Shown here in pieces: positions 16,214-24,126 of a stretch of 64,000 bases of DNA. The position numbers were made by a program, and so were the translations under genes. The notes under the pieces are model-generated. The model made no database searches, had not been told where the DNA came from, and saw only the letters and a list, made by a program, of their open reading frames with translations. The stretch spans positions 62,001 through 126,000 of the forward strand of contig NZ_BSTL01000025.1 in NCBI RefSeq assembly GCF_030269485.1. Direction: 5' to 3'. Within the stretch, counting starts at the first letter, position 1. Every line of letters starts with the position of its first letter. Origin of the DNA: Actinoplanes sp. NBRC 103695. GTDB taxonomy: Bacteria; Actinomycetota; Actinomycetes; Mycobacteriales; Micromonosporaceae.

Positions 16214-16624
16214 TCACGGTGGAGACTCTCCCGGGCGGCTGGGCCCCAGCAGGCGTTGGAGGAGCCTGGGCTCGCCCGGCCAGGCGGCCAGCAGGACGTC
16301 GCGGGGGACCTGCCGGCCGGCGTAGCGCAGAGCGAGCGCGACCACGACGATGTCGTCGAGGGGGCCGATCACCGGGATGAACTCCGGGATCAGGTCGATC
16401 GGGCTGGCCACCCACAGCCCGGCGACGACGATGGCGATCTTCGCGCGGCGGGGAACCCGGGGGTCCTTGCGGAGCCTGCGCACGGTGGTCAGGCAGTCGG
16501 GAATGAACGCGGCGAGGTCGCGCAGGATGCCGGGCGGCAGCCGCCGGGCGAGGACGAGCAGGAGCAGCCAGCTCGCGGCGACGCAGCCGACCGCCACTGC
16601 CAGACCGATGAGCCAGTCGCGCAT
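16214..16624 (-). CDS. DUF1232 (YkvA-like) membrane protein
   Basis: 136 residues. An N-terminal hydrophobic helix (about 6-27) is followed by the DUF1232 core SPIDLIPEFIPVIGPLDD, which defines this family of small membrane-associated proteins. It ends three bases before the stop side of the metal-transporter gene on the same strand, so it is the third gene of the CmtR-CDF unit. Function in metal handling would be an inference from position only. Confidence 0.82.
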   Translation of the reverse strand: MRDWLIGLAVAVGCVAASWLLLLVLARRLPPGILRDLAAFIPDCLTTVRRLRKDPRVPRRAKIAIVVAGLWVASPIDLIPEFIPVIGPLDDIVVVALALRYAGRQVPRDVLLAAWPGEPRLLQRLLGPSRPGESPP

Positions 16625-16627
16625 CCG

Positions 16628-17320
16628 TTACGCCGAACCGCTGCAGCAGCCGTCCTCGCAGGCTGCTGAGGTGGCGGATGCCGGGGCGCAGCAGGCGTCG
16701 CCGCGCCAGGCGTCGCGGCCCTCCTTGACCGCGACCGCCGCGATCACCAGCGCCGCGACGGGATCGGCCCAGCTCCAGCCGAAGTGGCTGTTCAGCAGCA
16801 GCCCGGCCAGCAGGACCGCGGACAGGTAGGTGCACAGCAACGTCTGCTTGGAGTCCGCGACGGCGGTGCGGGAGCCGAGCTCGCGCCCTGCGCGGCGCTG
16901 GGCGTGGGACAGGCCGGGCATGACGACCAGCGAGACGACGGCGAGCACGACGCCGACGCTCGAGTGCCCGGCCTCGCCCTGACCCAGCAGTGCCCGGATC
17001 GAGTCGAATCCGACGTACGCGGCAAGGGCGAAGAAGGAGACCGCGATGATTCGCAGCGCGGTCCTCTCCCGAGCCTCGGGGTCGCGTCCGGCGAACTGCC
17101 AGGCGACCGCGGCGGCGGAAGCCACCTCGATGATCGAGTCGAGGCCGAAGCCGATCAACGCGGTCGAGGAGGCGGCGCGCCCGGCGGTGATCGCGACGAC
17201 GGCCTCGACGACGTTGTAGGTGATGGTCGCGGCGACCAGCAGCCGGATCCGCCGGGCGAGGGCCGCGCGGCGGGCAGCGGTCGGCCCGGCCGCCGGCGAT
17301 GGGAGCAGCGGCAGGCTCAT
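16628..17320 (-). CDS. Cation diffusion facilitator-type metal exporter
   Basis: 230 residues with about five to six membrane helices. Metal-site motifs are GFGLDSIIEV in the second helix and VADSKQT in a later helix, the Asp-containing pairs typical of CDF transporters. The C-terminus is cysteine-rich (DACCAPASATSAAC, then DGCC), unusual for the family and suited to soft metals. The ATG at 17320 shares its A with the TGA of the upstream sensor gene (TGATG). An upstream in-frame start would run through that gene. The likely substrate is Cd(II), Pb(II) or Zn(II), inferred from the CmtR-type partner. Confidence 0.85.
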   Translation of the reverse strand: MSLPLLPSPAAGPTAARRAALARRIRLLVAATITYNVVEAVVAITAGRAASSTALIGFGLDSIIEVASAAAVAWQFAGRDPEARERTALRIIAVSFFALAAYVGFDSIRALLGQGEAGHSSVGVVLAVVSLVVMPGLSHAQRRAGRELGSRTAVADSKQTLLCTYLSAVLLAGLLLNSHFGWSWADPVAALVIAAVAVKEGRDAWRGDACCAPASATSAACEDGCCSGSA

Positions 17321-17649
17321 CAGCAGCAATCCTCGGCGTCGGCGTCGGCGCACGCGGCCGGGTCGACCGCCAGGACGAGCCCGAGCAGGTCACCGAGGGC
17401 GTGCCGCAGCCGCGGGTCGGCGAGTTCGTAGCGGGTACGCCGCCCCTCGGGCACTGCGACGACTAGGCCGCAGCCGCGGAGGCAGGCGAGGTGGTTGGAG
17501 AGGTTCTGCCGGCTGACACCCAGCAGGTCGGCGAGCTCGGCGGGGTAGCCGGGCGACTCGCGCAGAGCCAGCAGGAGCCGGGACCGCGTCGGGTCGGACA
17601 GGGCATGGCCGAAGCGGGCGAGTACCTGCCCGTGCGTCACCGTCTCCAT
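17320..17649 (-). CDS. cmtR: CmtR-like ArsR/SmtB-family metal sensor
   Basis: 109-residue winged-helix repressor. The recognition helix region RQNLSNHLACLRGCGLV carries Cys56 and Cys60, spaced exactly as Cys57 and Cys61 of Mycobacterium tuberculosis CmtR. C-terminal cysteines at 100, 108 and 109 can supply the third ligand (Cys102 in CmtR). CmtR binds Cd(II)/Pb(II) and releases DNA. It is the first gene of a coupled unit with the CDF exporter. A palindromic operator lies eight bases upstream of its ATG. A truncated second copy exists at 58966. Confidence 0.9.
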   Translation of the reverse strand: METVTHGQVLARFGHALSDPTRSRLLLALRESPGYPAELADLLGVSRQNLSNHLACLRGCGLVVAVPEGRRTRYELADPRLRHALGDLLGLVLAVDPAACADADAEDCC

Positions 17650-17657
17650 GACCGCGA

Positions 17658-17679
17658 TAGTACATAATCCCGTGTACTA
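17658..17679 (-). promoter_or_regulatory. Palindromic operator of the cmtR-CDF unit
   Basis: TAGTACA and TGTACTA form perfect 7-bp inverted arms around 8 bp, immediately upstream of the cmtR ATG. It is AT-rich against a GC-rich background. Its position overlaps the expected promoter and the very short leader, fitting autorepression by an ArsR/SmtB dimer. Confidence 0.7.
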
Positions 17680-17723
17680 ACGGTGCCGTTTCGATACACC
17701 GACGGACTCGCGGAGGCCGGCCC

Positions 17724-17930
17724 TCAGGGTGCGGTGATCACCGAAAGTCCCAGCGCCGCGGAGATCGGCGCGACGCCCGCGGCGGAGCCGATCAGGTTGA
17801 GGACTTGGCCGCCGTGCACCGTACCCATCAGATTCCGTTGGTGCCCGAAGACGCGGCGAGGGTGATCGCCGGCCGTTACCACCTGGGCCGACGTGGGAGG
17901 GGCGTCGTGTGGCTCGCGGGCGGCGATCAC
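17724..17930 (-). CDS. Small unknown protein at the end of the ars operon
   Basis: 68 residues from GTG 17930, which overlaps the MFS stop as GTGA. Codon third positions are strongly GC-rich, so the frame looks real. The sequence contains FGHQRNLMGTVHGGQVLNL and GSAAGVAPISAALG. The MGTVHGG stretch resembles the first helix region of PaaI-type hotdog thioesterases, but the protein is half their length. It could be a truncated thioesterase or a separate small family. No function is claimed. Confidence 0.5.
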   Translation of the reverse strand: MIAAREPHDAPPTSAQVVTAGDHPRRVFGHQRNLMGTVHGGQVLNLIGSAAGVAPISAALGLSVITAP

Positions 17931-19189
17931 CCGGCCGCTTCCTCGTCCGGCGCCCGTCCGGCTGCGTGACTGTTGGCGGGCAGGGTGAGCAGCGCCGCGG
18001 CGGCGAGCAGGCAGGTGATAGCCGTGGCGGTGAAGACGCCGGTGTAGGTGCCGGTGGTGGTGTGCAGGGCCGCGGCGGCCAGGGGTGCGGTGGCTTTCGC
18101 GATGGTCATGGGTACGACGAGCAGGCTGGCGATGGTGGCGTAGCGGCGGATGTCGTAGCGGTCGGCGAGCAGGATCGGTTTGGCGATGGAGCCGACGCCG
18201 AAGCCGAGCCCGATGCCGATGACGGCGATGATCGCCGCTGCCGGGTTTCGACCGGCCACGGGCAAGGCCGCGGCGGCGAGTCCTTGCACGACGAAGATGC
18301 CGGCGACCACCCGGCTGAGGCGGTAGCGGCGGTGCAGGCCGGTGGTGACCAGGCGCCCGGTCACCGACAGGACACCGAACAGCCCGGCCGCGGTGGCGGC
18401 GAAGGTTGCCCGGTGGCCCCAGCCGATCAGGGCGGTGACCAGGTGCACGGTGACCACCGCGATGGCCGCGGTGTGGGCGGTGAAGGCGACGGTGAGCAGC
18501 CAGAACCCGCGGTCGGCCAGGACCTTCCGCAGCTGGATCGGCGGGGCCGCGGCGTGGTTTGCGGGGTGCCGGGGCGCGGTCCTGATCACGGCTGCGTGCA
18601 GCGGGATGGTCAGCACGGCTTGGATGACGGCCAGGACGAGCAGGGCGGTGCGCCAGCCGTGCCGGTCGACCAGCCAGCCGGTCAGTGGCAGGAAGACGGT
18701 GCTGGCGAACCCGGCGACCACGGTCAGGGCGAGCAGCGCGGCCGAGCGCCGGGCCGGGGTGTGCCAGGCGATGATCACGGCGAACGCGGCTTCGTAGAGG
18801 CTGGCGGCGCCGGCGACGCCGAGGCCGATCTGCACGGCGTAGAGCTGCCACAGGCCGTCCACCTGGGACCAGGCGACGAGCAGCATCGCTCCGAGCAGCG
18901 ATCCGCCGGTCATCAGGGCCCGGCCGCCGTGCCGGTCGAGCCACCGCCCGACCGGTACGGCCGCCACTGCGGAGGCCAGCACGGAGGCGGTGAAGGTGCC
19001 GGTGATCGCGGTGGTGGAGGTGTGCAGGTCGGCGGCGAGCGGGGTGAGGAAGACCGCGAAGGCGTAGTAGAGGGTGCCGTAACCGACGGTCTGGGTGACG
19101 GCGAGCGCGGCGACGATGGAACGTGCCCGCCCGGTGGGAGCGCCCGGGTGGCCGCCGGGTCCGGCGGCCACCGTGTGGGCGGAGGTCAC
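17927..19189 (-). CDS. MFS transporter of the ars operon
   Basis: 420 residues with about twelve hydrophobic helices and the MFS loop motif GRWLDRHGGRALM between helices 2 and 3. The C-terminal half has a second set of six helices. The GTG start at 19189 overlaps the TGA of the ArsO-like gene (GTGA). In this operon it is the only obvious efflux candidate, so it may export an arsenical product made or modified by its neighbours. It is not close to ArsB or Acr3, which are absent here. Confidence 0.8.
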   Translation of the reverse strand: MTSAHTVAAGPGGHPGAPTGRARSIVAALAVTQTVGYGTLYYAFAVFLTPLAADLHTSTTAITGTFTASVLASAVAAVPVGRWLDRHGGRALMTGGSLLGAMLLVAWSQVDGLWQLYAVQIGLGVAGAASLYEAAFAVIIAWHTPARRSAALLALTVVAGFASTVFLPLTGWLVDRHGWRTALLVLAVIQAVLTIPLHAAVIRTAPRHPANHAAAPPIQLRKVLADRGFWLLTVAFTAHTAAIAVVTVHLVTALIGWGHRATFAATAAGLFGVLSVTGRLVTTGLHRRYRLSRVVAGIFVVQGLAAAALPVAGRNPAAAIIAVIGIGLGFGVGSIAKPILLADRYDIRRYATIASLLVVPMTIAKATAPLAAAALHTTTGTYTGVFTATAITCLLAAAALLTLPANSHAAGRAPDEEAAG

Positions 19190-20610
19190 GGGCAGCAGCC
19201 GCCGGCCTCGTCGTCGGTCTTGGTGGACACGTCGATGAGGGCGAGCGGGGAGGCGAGCAGGCCGCCGGAGATGCCGGTGGCCAGGCCGCGGCCGGCCGGC
19301 TCCGGGGTGGCCACGGCGGCGGGGGTTCCGCAGCAGCTGCCTTCGGTGCTGTCGACGCGGTCGCTGTCGACGGGCGTATTGCTGTTGCAGACGCCGGTCT
19401 CGGGCAGGTCGAGCTGGACGTCGCGGGCGGCTTCCCAGTCGCCGGCCAGGGCGGCGACCACGGAGCGGGCCTGCTCGTAGCCGGTGGCCATGAGGAAGGT
19501 CGGTGCGCGGCCGTAGGACTTGGCGCCGATGGCGTAGTAGCCGGGTTCGGGGTGGCTGAGTTCGTCGGCGCCGTGCGGGGGGACGGTGCCGCAGGAGTGC
19601 TCGTTCGGGTCGATCAGCGGGGCCAGGGTGCGGGTGGATCCCATGATCGGGTCGAGGTCGAGGCGCAGCTCGGCGGTGATGGCGTGGTCGGGCCGGAAGC
19701 CGGTGGCGGACACGATCCGGTCGGCGGTGATGGTGCGTTCGCCGTCGGACACGAACACCCCGTCGCCGCCGGTGGTGATCCGCTGGGTGCTGAACGCGGT
19801 GAGCAGGGTGATGGTGCCGGCCTCGACGTGCTGGCGCAGGATGCTGCCCAGCGCGCCGCGGGCCGGGAGGGCGTCGGCTGATTCGCCGCCGTAGGTGCGA
19901 GCCGGTGAGGCGGCCCGGATCGCCCACGTGATGGTGGTGCCCGGCTCCTGGGCGGCGAGCTCCGCCAGCGAGATCAGGGTGTTGGCTGCGGAGTAGCCGG
20001 CGCCGACCACCAGGATCCGCTTGCCGGCGAACCGGTCGCGGTCGCGGCCGAGGACGTCGGGCAGGGCGCTGTCGATGTGGGCGGCAGCGGCGATCTCGCC
20101 GTGGGCGGGGATGCCGGAGGCGCCGAGGACGTTGGGGATCGTCCAGGTGCCGGCGGCGTCGACGACAGCCCGCGCCAGGATGTCGGTGCCGTCGTCGAGG
20201 CGTACCAGAAAAGGGGTTTGCTCGCGGTTGGTGGTGCGGACGCGGTCGAGGCCGAGGCGGGTGATCGCCGCAACCCTCGCGGCGTAGCGCAGGTGCGGCT
20301 TGAGGGCGGGCAGATCGGCCAGCGGCTGCAGGTAGTCCGCGGCGAGCGCGGCACCGGTGGGCAGCACGTCGTCGTCGGGACGCACCCAACCGGCGTCGGT
20401 CAGCAGCCGGGCGGCCGCGGCGTCGATGTTGTACCGCCACGGCGAGAAGATCCGCACGTGGCCCCAGTCGCGGACGGCCGCAGCGGGACCGTCGCCGGCC
20501 TCCAGGACGAGGAACGGCAGGCCGCGCTCGGCGAGGTGCGCGGCGGCGGCCAGGCCGACGGGTCCGGCGCCGATGACGACGACGGGCAGGTGATCGAGTT
20601 GCTGGGTCAC
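19186..20610 (-). CDS. arsO: ArsO-like flavin-dependent monooxygenase
   Basis: 474 residues. An N-terminal FAD site GAGPVGLAAAAHLAERG and a second, NADPH-type site VVGAGYSAANTLISLAEL match flavin-containing monooxygenases. This type accompanies ars genes in actinomycetes, as in the Streptomyces arO-containing ars cluster. The C-terminal ~60 residues add cysteine pairs (GSCCGTP and a terminal GGCCP), matching the CCG peptide of the same operon. The GTG at 20610 follows AGGAGA at good spacing. An earlier in-frame start lacks a ribosome site and would extend into the acetyltransferase gene. The reaction on arsenic is unproven for the family. Confidence 0.8.
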   Translation of the reverse strand: MTQQLDHLPVVVIGAGPVGLAAAAHLAERGLPFLVLEAGDGPAAAVRDWGHVRIFSPWRYNIDAAAARLLTDAGWVRPDDDVLPTGAALAADYLQPLADLPALKPHLRYAARVAAITRLGLDRVRTTNREQTPFLVRLDDGTDILARAVVDAAGTWTIPNVLGASGIPAHGEIAAAAHIDSALPDVLGRDRDRFAGKRILVVGAGYSAANTLISLAELAAQEPGTTITWAIRAASPARTYGGESADALPARGALGSILRQHVEAGTITLLTAFSTQRITTGGDGVFVSDGERTITADRIVSATGFRPDHAITAELRLDLDPIMGSTRTLAPLIDPNEHSCGTVPPHGADELSHPEPGYYAIGAKSYGRAPTFLMATGYEQARSVVAALAGDWEAARDVQLDLPETGVCNSNTPVDSDRVDSTEGSCCGTPAAVATPEPAGRGLATGISGGLLASPLALIDVSTKTDDEAGGCCP

Positions 20611-20618
20611 GAGGTCTC

Positions 20619-21125
20619 CTAGGTGATGGCGGGGCTGCGGCGTTCGATGAAGATGACGTCGCGCCACCGGTTGTTCTGGCTGGCGTGCCGGCCGACCCGC
20701 TCGCGGACGCCGACGGTGCGGAACCCGCAGGCATGGTGCAGGGCGAGGCTGGCGGTGTTCTCCGGGAAGACCCCGGATTGGAGGGTCCAGATCCCGGCCG
20801 CCTCGGTCGAGGCGATCAAGGCCTGCATCAGTGCGCGGCCGATCCCGCGGCCGTGGGCGGCGGGGTCGACGTAGACGGAGTGTTCGACGACACCGCGGTA
20901 GGCGATCCGGGGTGACACGTGCGAGACGGCGACCCAGCCGAGCACGGCGCCGTCGGGATCGGCGGCGACCAGGCGGTGGCCGGGCAGTTTGCTCGCGTCG
21001 AACGCGTCCCAGCCGGGCGCGGTGTGCTCGAAGCTGGCGTTGCCGCCGTCCATGCCGGCTTGGTAGATCCCCAGCACCGCGGCCGCGTCGGCGGGTGTCA
21101 TGGGCCGGATGCTCAAGTCGCTCAC
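20619..21125 (-). CDS. arsN: ArsN-like GNAT N-acetyltransferase
   Basis: 168-residue GNAT enzyme related to phosphinothricin/arsinothricin acetyltransferases. Landmarks are IRPMTPADAAAVLGIYQAG, then YRGVVEHSVYVDPAAHGRG, which includes the acetyl-CoA loop HGRGIGRAL, and WTLQSGVFPENTASLALH. Such enzymes acetylate the amino group of phosphinothricin or arsinothricin and inactivate it. The GTG at 21125 overlaps the ArsR stop (GTGA). Its position inside an ars operon favours the arsenical substrate. Confidence 0.82.
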   Translation of the reverse strand: MSDLSIRPMTPADAAAVLGIYQAGMDGGNASFEHTAPGWDAFDASKLPGHRLVAADPDGAVLGWVAVSHVSPRIAYRGVVEHSVYVDPAAHGRGIGRALMQALIASTEAAGIWTLQSGVFPENTASLALHHACGFRTVGVRERVGRHASQNNRWRDVIFIERRSPAIT

Positions 21126-21451
21126 GAGCAGTCGCCGATCGTGGCGGGGGCGGGGCGGCCCATCACGACATCCGCCGCCGACGGGAAGCAGGCGATGCAG
21201 CTGGTGTTGATGCGGTAGTGCCGGGCAGTGCCGACCGGATCGACCAGCACGAACCGCACCTCGGTAAGGACCTTCAGGTGCTGCGAGACGGTGGACTGCG
21301 CCAGCCCGACCGCGGCGACGATCTCCCCGACCGGCATCGGGCGAGCCTGCCGGGCGAGATATTCGACGATCTGTACCCGGGTCGGGTCGGCCAGGGCACG
21401 GAACCACGACGCGTAGGTCTCCGCGGTCGCGCGGTCGAGCAGATCGCTCAT
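21122..21451 (-). CDS. arsR: ArsR-family As(III)-responsive repressor
   Basis: 109-residue winged-helix repressor: FRALADPTRVQIVEYLARQ, recognition helix AQSTVSQHLKVL and a beta-wing. The C-terminal tail holds NTSCIACFPSA with Cys85 and Cys88 and a further Cys near the end. This differs from the CVC-type site of the other ArsR in this cluster. The ATG at 21451 was chosen over an in-frame TTG at 21454. An inverted repeat nine bases upstream is its likely operator. Confidence 0.86.
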   Translation of the reverse strand: MSDLLDRATAETYASWFRALADPTRVQIVEYLARQARPMPVGEIVAAVGLAQSTVSQHLKVLTEVRFVLVDPVGTARHYRINTSCIACFPSAADVVMGRPAPATIGDCS

Positions 21452-21459
21452 CAAACACC

Positions 21460-21488
21460 TTCATCGTCTATCGCCGATTGACGATGAA
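21460..21488 (-). promoter_or_regulatory. Internal ArsR operator
   Basis: TTCATCGTC and GACGATGAA are perfect 9-bp inverted arms with an 11-bp spacer. They lie just upstream of the arsR ATG, within the last codons of the M28 peptidase gene. This indicates a regulated internal promoter, so arsR-arsN-arsO-MFS can be expressed apart from the two upstream genes. Confidence 0.68.
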
Positions 21489-22678
21489 AGTCTAGCGGGG
21501 TCGGTGGTGGCGAGCCAGACGGTCGCCACGACGAGCCGGCACACCGCGACCAGGGTGCCGAGGTCGACACGGCCGGGGGTGTCGGCGGGACTGTGGTAGC
21601 CGGCCATGCCGGCGCCGATGCCGATCGCGGGCAGTCCCGCGGCGGCGTAGCGGCGGTTGTCGGAGGCCACCGGCCCGGCGGCGAGCGGGACGCCGGTGTG
21701 CCGGCCGGCCTGGTCCAGGGCGGCGAGCAGGCGGTGTGCCGGGCCGCCGGCCTCGACTGCGGCGGCTTCGTGCAGGTGCCCGGCGCCGTCGACGTTGATC
21801 ACCATCGGCGCGGTGCCCGCCCGGCGCAGCTGGGTGGCGTGGTGGGCGGAGCCGAGCGCGCCGATCTCCTCGGCGTCCAGCAGCGCAACAGCCAGACTGT
21901 GCCCGGGTCCGAGGAGCCGGGCGGCTTCCAGGACGACGGCTACACCGCTGGCGTTGTCGGCGGCGGCGGGCTGGCGCAGGCCGGGCAAGTCCCCGACGCC
22001 GTCGTAGTGGGCGGTGAGCAGTACGGCCGGGACGCCGCCGCTCCAGTGGGCGTGCAGGTTCGCCGCGGTCACGTCGGCCCGGCGGATCGGTGTGCTCGCC
22101 TCGAGCCAGCCGGCCCGCGCCGAGGCCGCCCCCGCGACGGCGGCGTAGGCGGCCCGGTCCAGGGCGAGGACGGGCAGCGGGCCGGGATCCGGTCCGGCGA
22201 GCATCGTGTAGTGCCAGCCGTGCTCGTCGACGGCCCGGCCGATCAGCAGCCCGAGAGCGCCGCCGGCGTGGCCGTACGCGTCGAACAGCGACATGCCCTC
22301 CGGAACCACCAGCCACCGGCCCGCCGGATCGCCGGTCCCGGCGACCGCGAGTCCACCGCGGCGGGCCGCGGGGACGTCGGCGGAGGTGACCTGGGGCATG
22401 ACCTGGCGTCCGAAGGTCAGCGCCTCGGCAGTGCGGCCGTCATGCCATGCGGCCCGCGGCACGGCGTGGATCTCGGGAACTGATCGCACCTCGAATGGCT
22501 CGACTCCGACCTGTGCGCCGGCGTGGCGCAGGCGACCGGCCAGCCATTCACGGGCGGCGGCCCCGCCGGGCGAGCCTGCGCGGCGGCCGGTGAACGGCGC
22601 ATCAGCCAGCGCGGCGACGGTGGCGGCGAGCCGGTCACCGTCGACGGCGCCGACCATGCCGTCCAGGCCGGTGGTCAT
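21461..22678 (-). CDS. M28-family zinc metallopeptidase in the ars operon
   Basis: 405 residues. Di-zinc ligand motifs of M28 aminopeptidases are present in order: TAHYDGVGD, AAADNASGVA, LLDAEEIGALGS, INVDGAGH and a terminal GYHSPADTP. The enzyme should release amino acids or cleave small peptide or amide bonds. No signal peptide is seen, so it is likely cytoplasmic. The ATG at 22678 overlaps the stop of the CCG-peptide gene (ATGA). A peptidase is not a standard ars component, which makes the coupling notable. The ars operator overlaps its 3' end. Confidence 0.85.
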   Translation of the reverse strand: MTTGLDGMVGAVDGDRLAATVAALADAPFTGRRAGSPGGAAAREWLAGRLRHAGAQVGVEPFEVRSVPEIHAVPRAAWHDGRTAEALTFGRQVMPQVTSADVPAARRGGLAVAGTGDPAGRWLVVPEGMSLFDAYGHAGGALGLLIGRAVDEHGWHYTMLAGPDPGPLPVLALDRAAYAAVAGAASARAGWLEASTPIRRADVTAANLHAHWSGGVPAVLLTAHYDGVGDLPGLRQPAAADNASGVAVVLEAARLLGPGHSLAVALLDAEEIGALGSAHHATQLRRAGTAPMVINVDGAGHLHEAAAVEAGGPAHRLLAALDQAGRHTGVPLAAGPVASDNRRYAAAGLPAIGIGAGMAGYHSPADTPGRVDLGTLVAVCRLVVATVWLATTDPARLSSSIGDRR

Positions 22679-22911
22679 CCGCAGCAACCCTTGCCGGTCG
22701 TGACCGCGTCCGCCTTCGCCGCGCTCCCGCAGCAAGCGTCGTCGGCGGCCGCTTCCGCGGCGGTGCCGCAGCACGGACCAGATGCGGCTGCGGGCAGGGC
22801 CAGGTCGTCGCGGGCCGGATTGCCGCAACATCCGCTCGTCCCGTTCACCCGCAGCGCGGCCGCCGGGTCACCGGTGAACCCGCCAGGAACGGGAGTGCTG
22901 GTCTCGGTCAT
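22675..22911 (-). CDS. Cysteine-rich peptide with four CCG motifs
   Basis: 78 residues. CCG occurs at 28-30, 47-49, 60-62 and at the very C-terminus (76-78), separated by Ala/Gly/Asp-rich linkers. All eight cysteines are in pairs. This is a thiol-rich protein suited to binding As(III) or another soft metal, metallothionein- or chaperone-like. A strong GGAGGA ribosome site precedes the ATG at 22911. It is the first gene of the leftward ars operon and overlaps the M28 peptidase start. No family is recognised with confidence. Confidence 0.78.
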   Translation of the reverse strand: MTETSTPVPGGFTGDPAAALRVNGTSGCCGNPARDDLALPAAASGPCCGTAAEAAADDACCGSAAKADAVTTGKGCCG

Positions 22912-23003
22912 GACACTTCCTCCGTGGATTCGATAAGTCTCGAACTCGATGACTGTCAAAGCCGAGGTTTGCACGCGGATTAGATATGTGTCAACCTCGA
23001 CGC
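22912..23003. promoter_or_regulatory. Divergent ars promoter/operator region
   Basis: The gap between the two divergent ars units is much less GC-rich than its flanks. For the leftward unit, TTGACA and TTATCG are 17 bp apart. For the rightward unit a -10-like TAGATA lies about 20 bp before the arsR ATG, implying a very short leader. CGAGGTT and AACCTCG (22963-22969, 22993-22999) form inverted arms spanning the rightward -10 element, a plausible ArsR site. Confidence 0.6.
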
Positions 23004-23378
23004 ATGTCAAAATCAGCTGTTGCGACGAACCCGGCGGATGCCGAATCGGACGCGCCGTGCTGCCCGCCGATGACCCAGCAGAAGCTCGACGGCACGGTGG
23101 CCGGCACGCTCGCACCCGCGTTCAAGGCTCTGGGTGACCCGGTCCGGCTGCAGCTGATGTCGATGATCGCCTCGGCGGACGGCGGCGAGATCTGCGTCTG
23201 CGACCTCACACCGGCGTTCGCGCTGTCCGGGCCGACCATCTCGCACCACCTCAAAACCCTGCGCGAGGCCGGCCTGGTCGACGCGGAACGGCGCGCGAGC
23301 TGGGTCTACTACCGGGCACGGCCCGTCCTCATGCGTCAGCTGGCCGCCCTGCTCGCCGTCGACGACAGCGGTGAGTGA
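23004..23378 (+). CDS. arsR: ArsR-family As(III)-responsive repressor (CVC type)
   Basis: 124-residue winged-helix repressor. The metal site CVCDL (Cys64, Cys66) lies at the start of the DNA-binding helix region, as in the classical ArsR of plasmid operons. A further CC pair lies at 19-20 in the N-terminal extension. The recognition helix reads GPTISHHLKTL. The ATG at 23004 follows a likely short leader. It heads the rightward aquaporin-arsC unit and probably controls both divergent promoters. Confidence 0.9.
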   Translation: MSKSAVATNPADAESDAPCCPPMTQQKLDGTVAGTLAPAFKALGDPVRLQLMSMIASADGGEICVCDLTPAFALSGPTISHHLKTLREAGLVDAERRASWVYYRARPVLMRQLAALLAVDDSGE

Positions 23379-24126
23379 GCCGGGCACCGCAATGCACCAG
23401 ATCGCCCTGTGGCGTCGGCTGCTCGCCGAGTTCCTCGGCACCGCACTGCTGGTCACCGCCGTTGTCGGCTCCGGCGTCATGGCCACCATCCTCTCGCCGG
23501 ACGATGTCGGGCTGCAGTTGCTGGAGAACTCGGTGGCGACCGCGTTCGCGCTGGGCGCGCTGATCCTCACCTTCGGCCCGGTGTCCGGCGCGCACTTCAA
23601 CCCGGTCGTCTCCGCGGCCGACTGGTTCCTCGGGCGCCGCACCCGCAACGGCCTGTCCGGCGCCGATCTGGCGGGGTATGCGCTCGCGCAGACCGCGGGC
23701 GCGATCGCGGGGTCGATCCTGGCGAACCTGATGTTCGACCTGGCCGCGGTCACCTTCTCCGGCAAGGACCGCTCGGCCGGGCATCTGTGGCTGGGCGAGG
23801 TGGTCGCCACCGCGGGACTGCTCCTGCTGATCTTCGCGCTGGCCCGCTCCGGCCGTGCCGCCGTCGCCCCGGCCGCCGTGGGCGCCTACATCGGCGCCGC
23901 GTACTGGTTCACCTCATCGACCAGCTTCGCCAACCCGGCGGTCACCATCGGCCGGGCGTTCACCGACACCTTCGCCGGCATCGCCCCGGGTTCGGTGCCC
24001 GGCTTCATCGCCGCACAACTGATCGGCCTGATCACCGGCGTCGGCCTGCTGCTGGCGCTGTATCCCACCGTCGGCCGGGCGGCCGGCGAGGTCCTCGTAC
24101 CCGAAGGAGTCTCTGCTCGTGAGTAA
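23371..24126 (+). CDS. Aquaglyceroporin-like channel of the ars operon
   Basis: 251 residues of the MIP family with six helices and two pore half-helices carrying NPV (FNPVV) and NPA (FANPAVTIGR). In ars operons such channels (AqpS-type) conduct As(OH)3 and can let arsenite made by ArsC flow out. The GTG at 23371 overlaps arsR by eight bases; ATG 23392 is the alternative. Its stop region overlaps the arsC start. Confidence 0.87.
   Translation: MSEPGTAMHQIALWRRLLAEFLGTALLVTAVVGSGVMATILSPDDVGLQLLENSVATAFALGALILTFGPVSGAHFNPVVSAADWFLGRRTRNGLSGADLAGYALAQTAGAIAGSILANLMFDLAAVTFSGKDRSAGHLWLGEVVATAGLLLLIFALARSGRAAVAPAAVGAYIGAAYWFTSSTSFANPAVTIGRAFTDTFAGIAPGSVPGFIAAQLIGLITGVGLLLALYPTVGRAAGEVLVPEGVSARE

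Noticed and set aside
19186..20667. Longer start for the ArsO-like gene at 20667
   Set aside because: It would overlap the acetyltransferase 3' end and has no ribosome site, whereas GTG 20610 follows AGGAGA.
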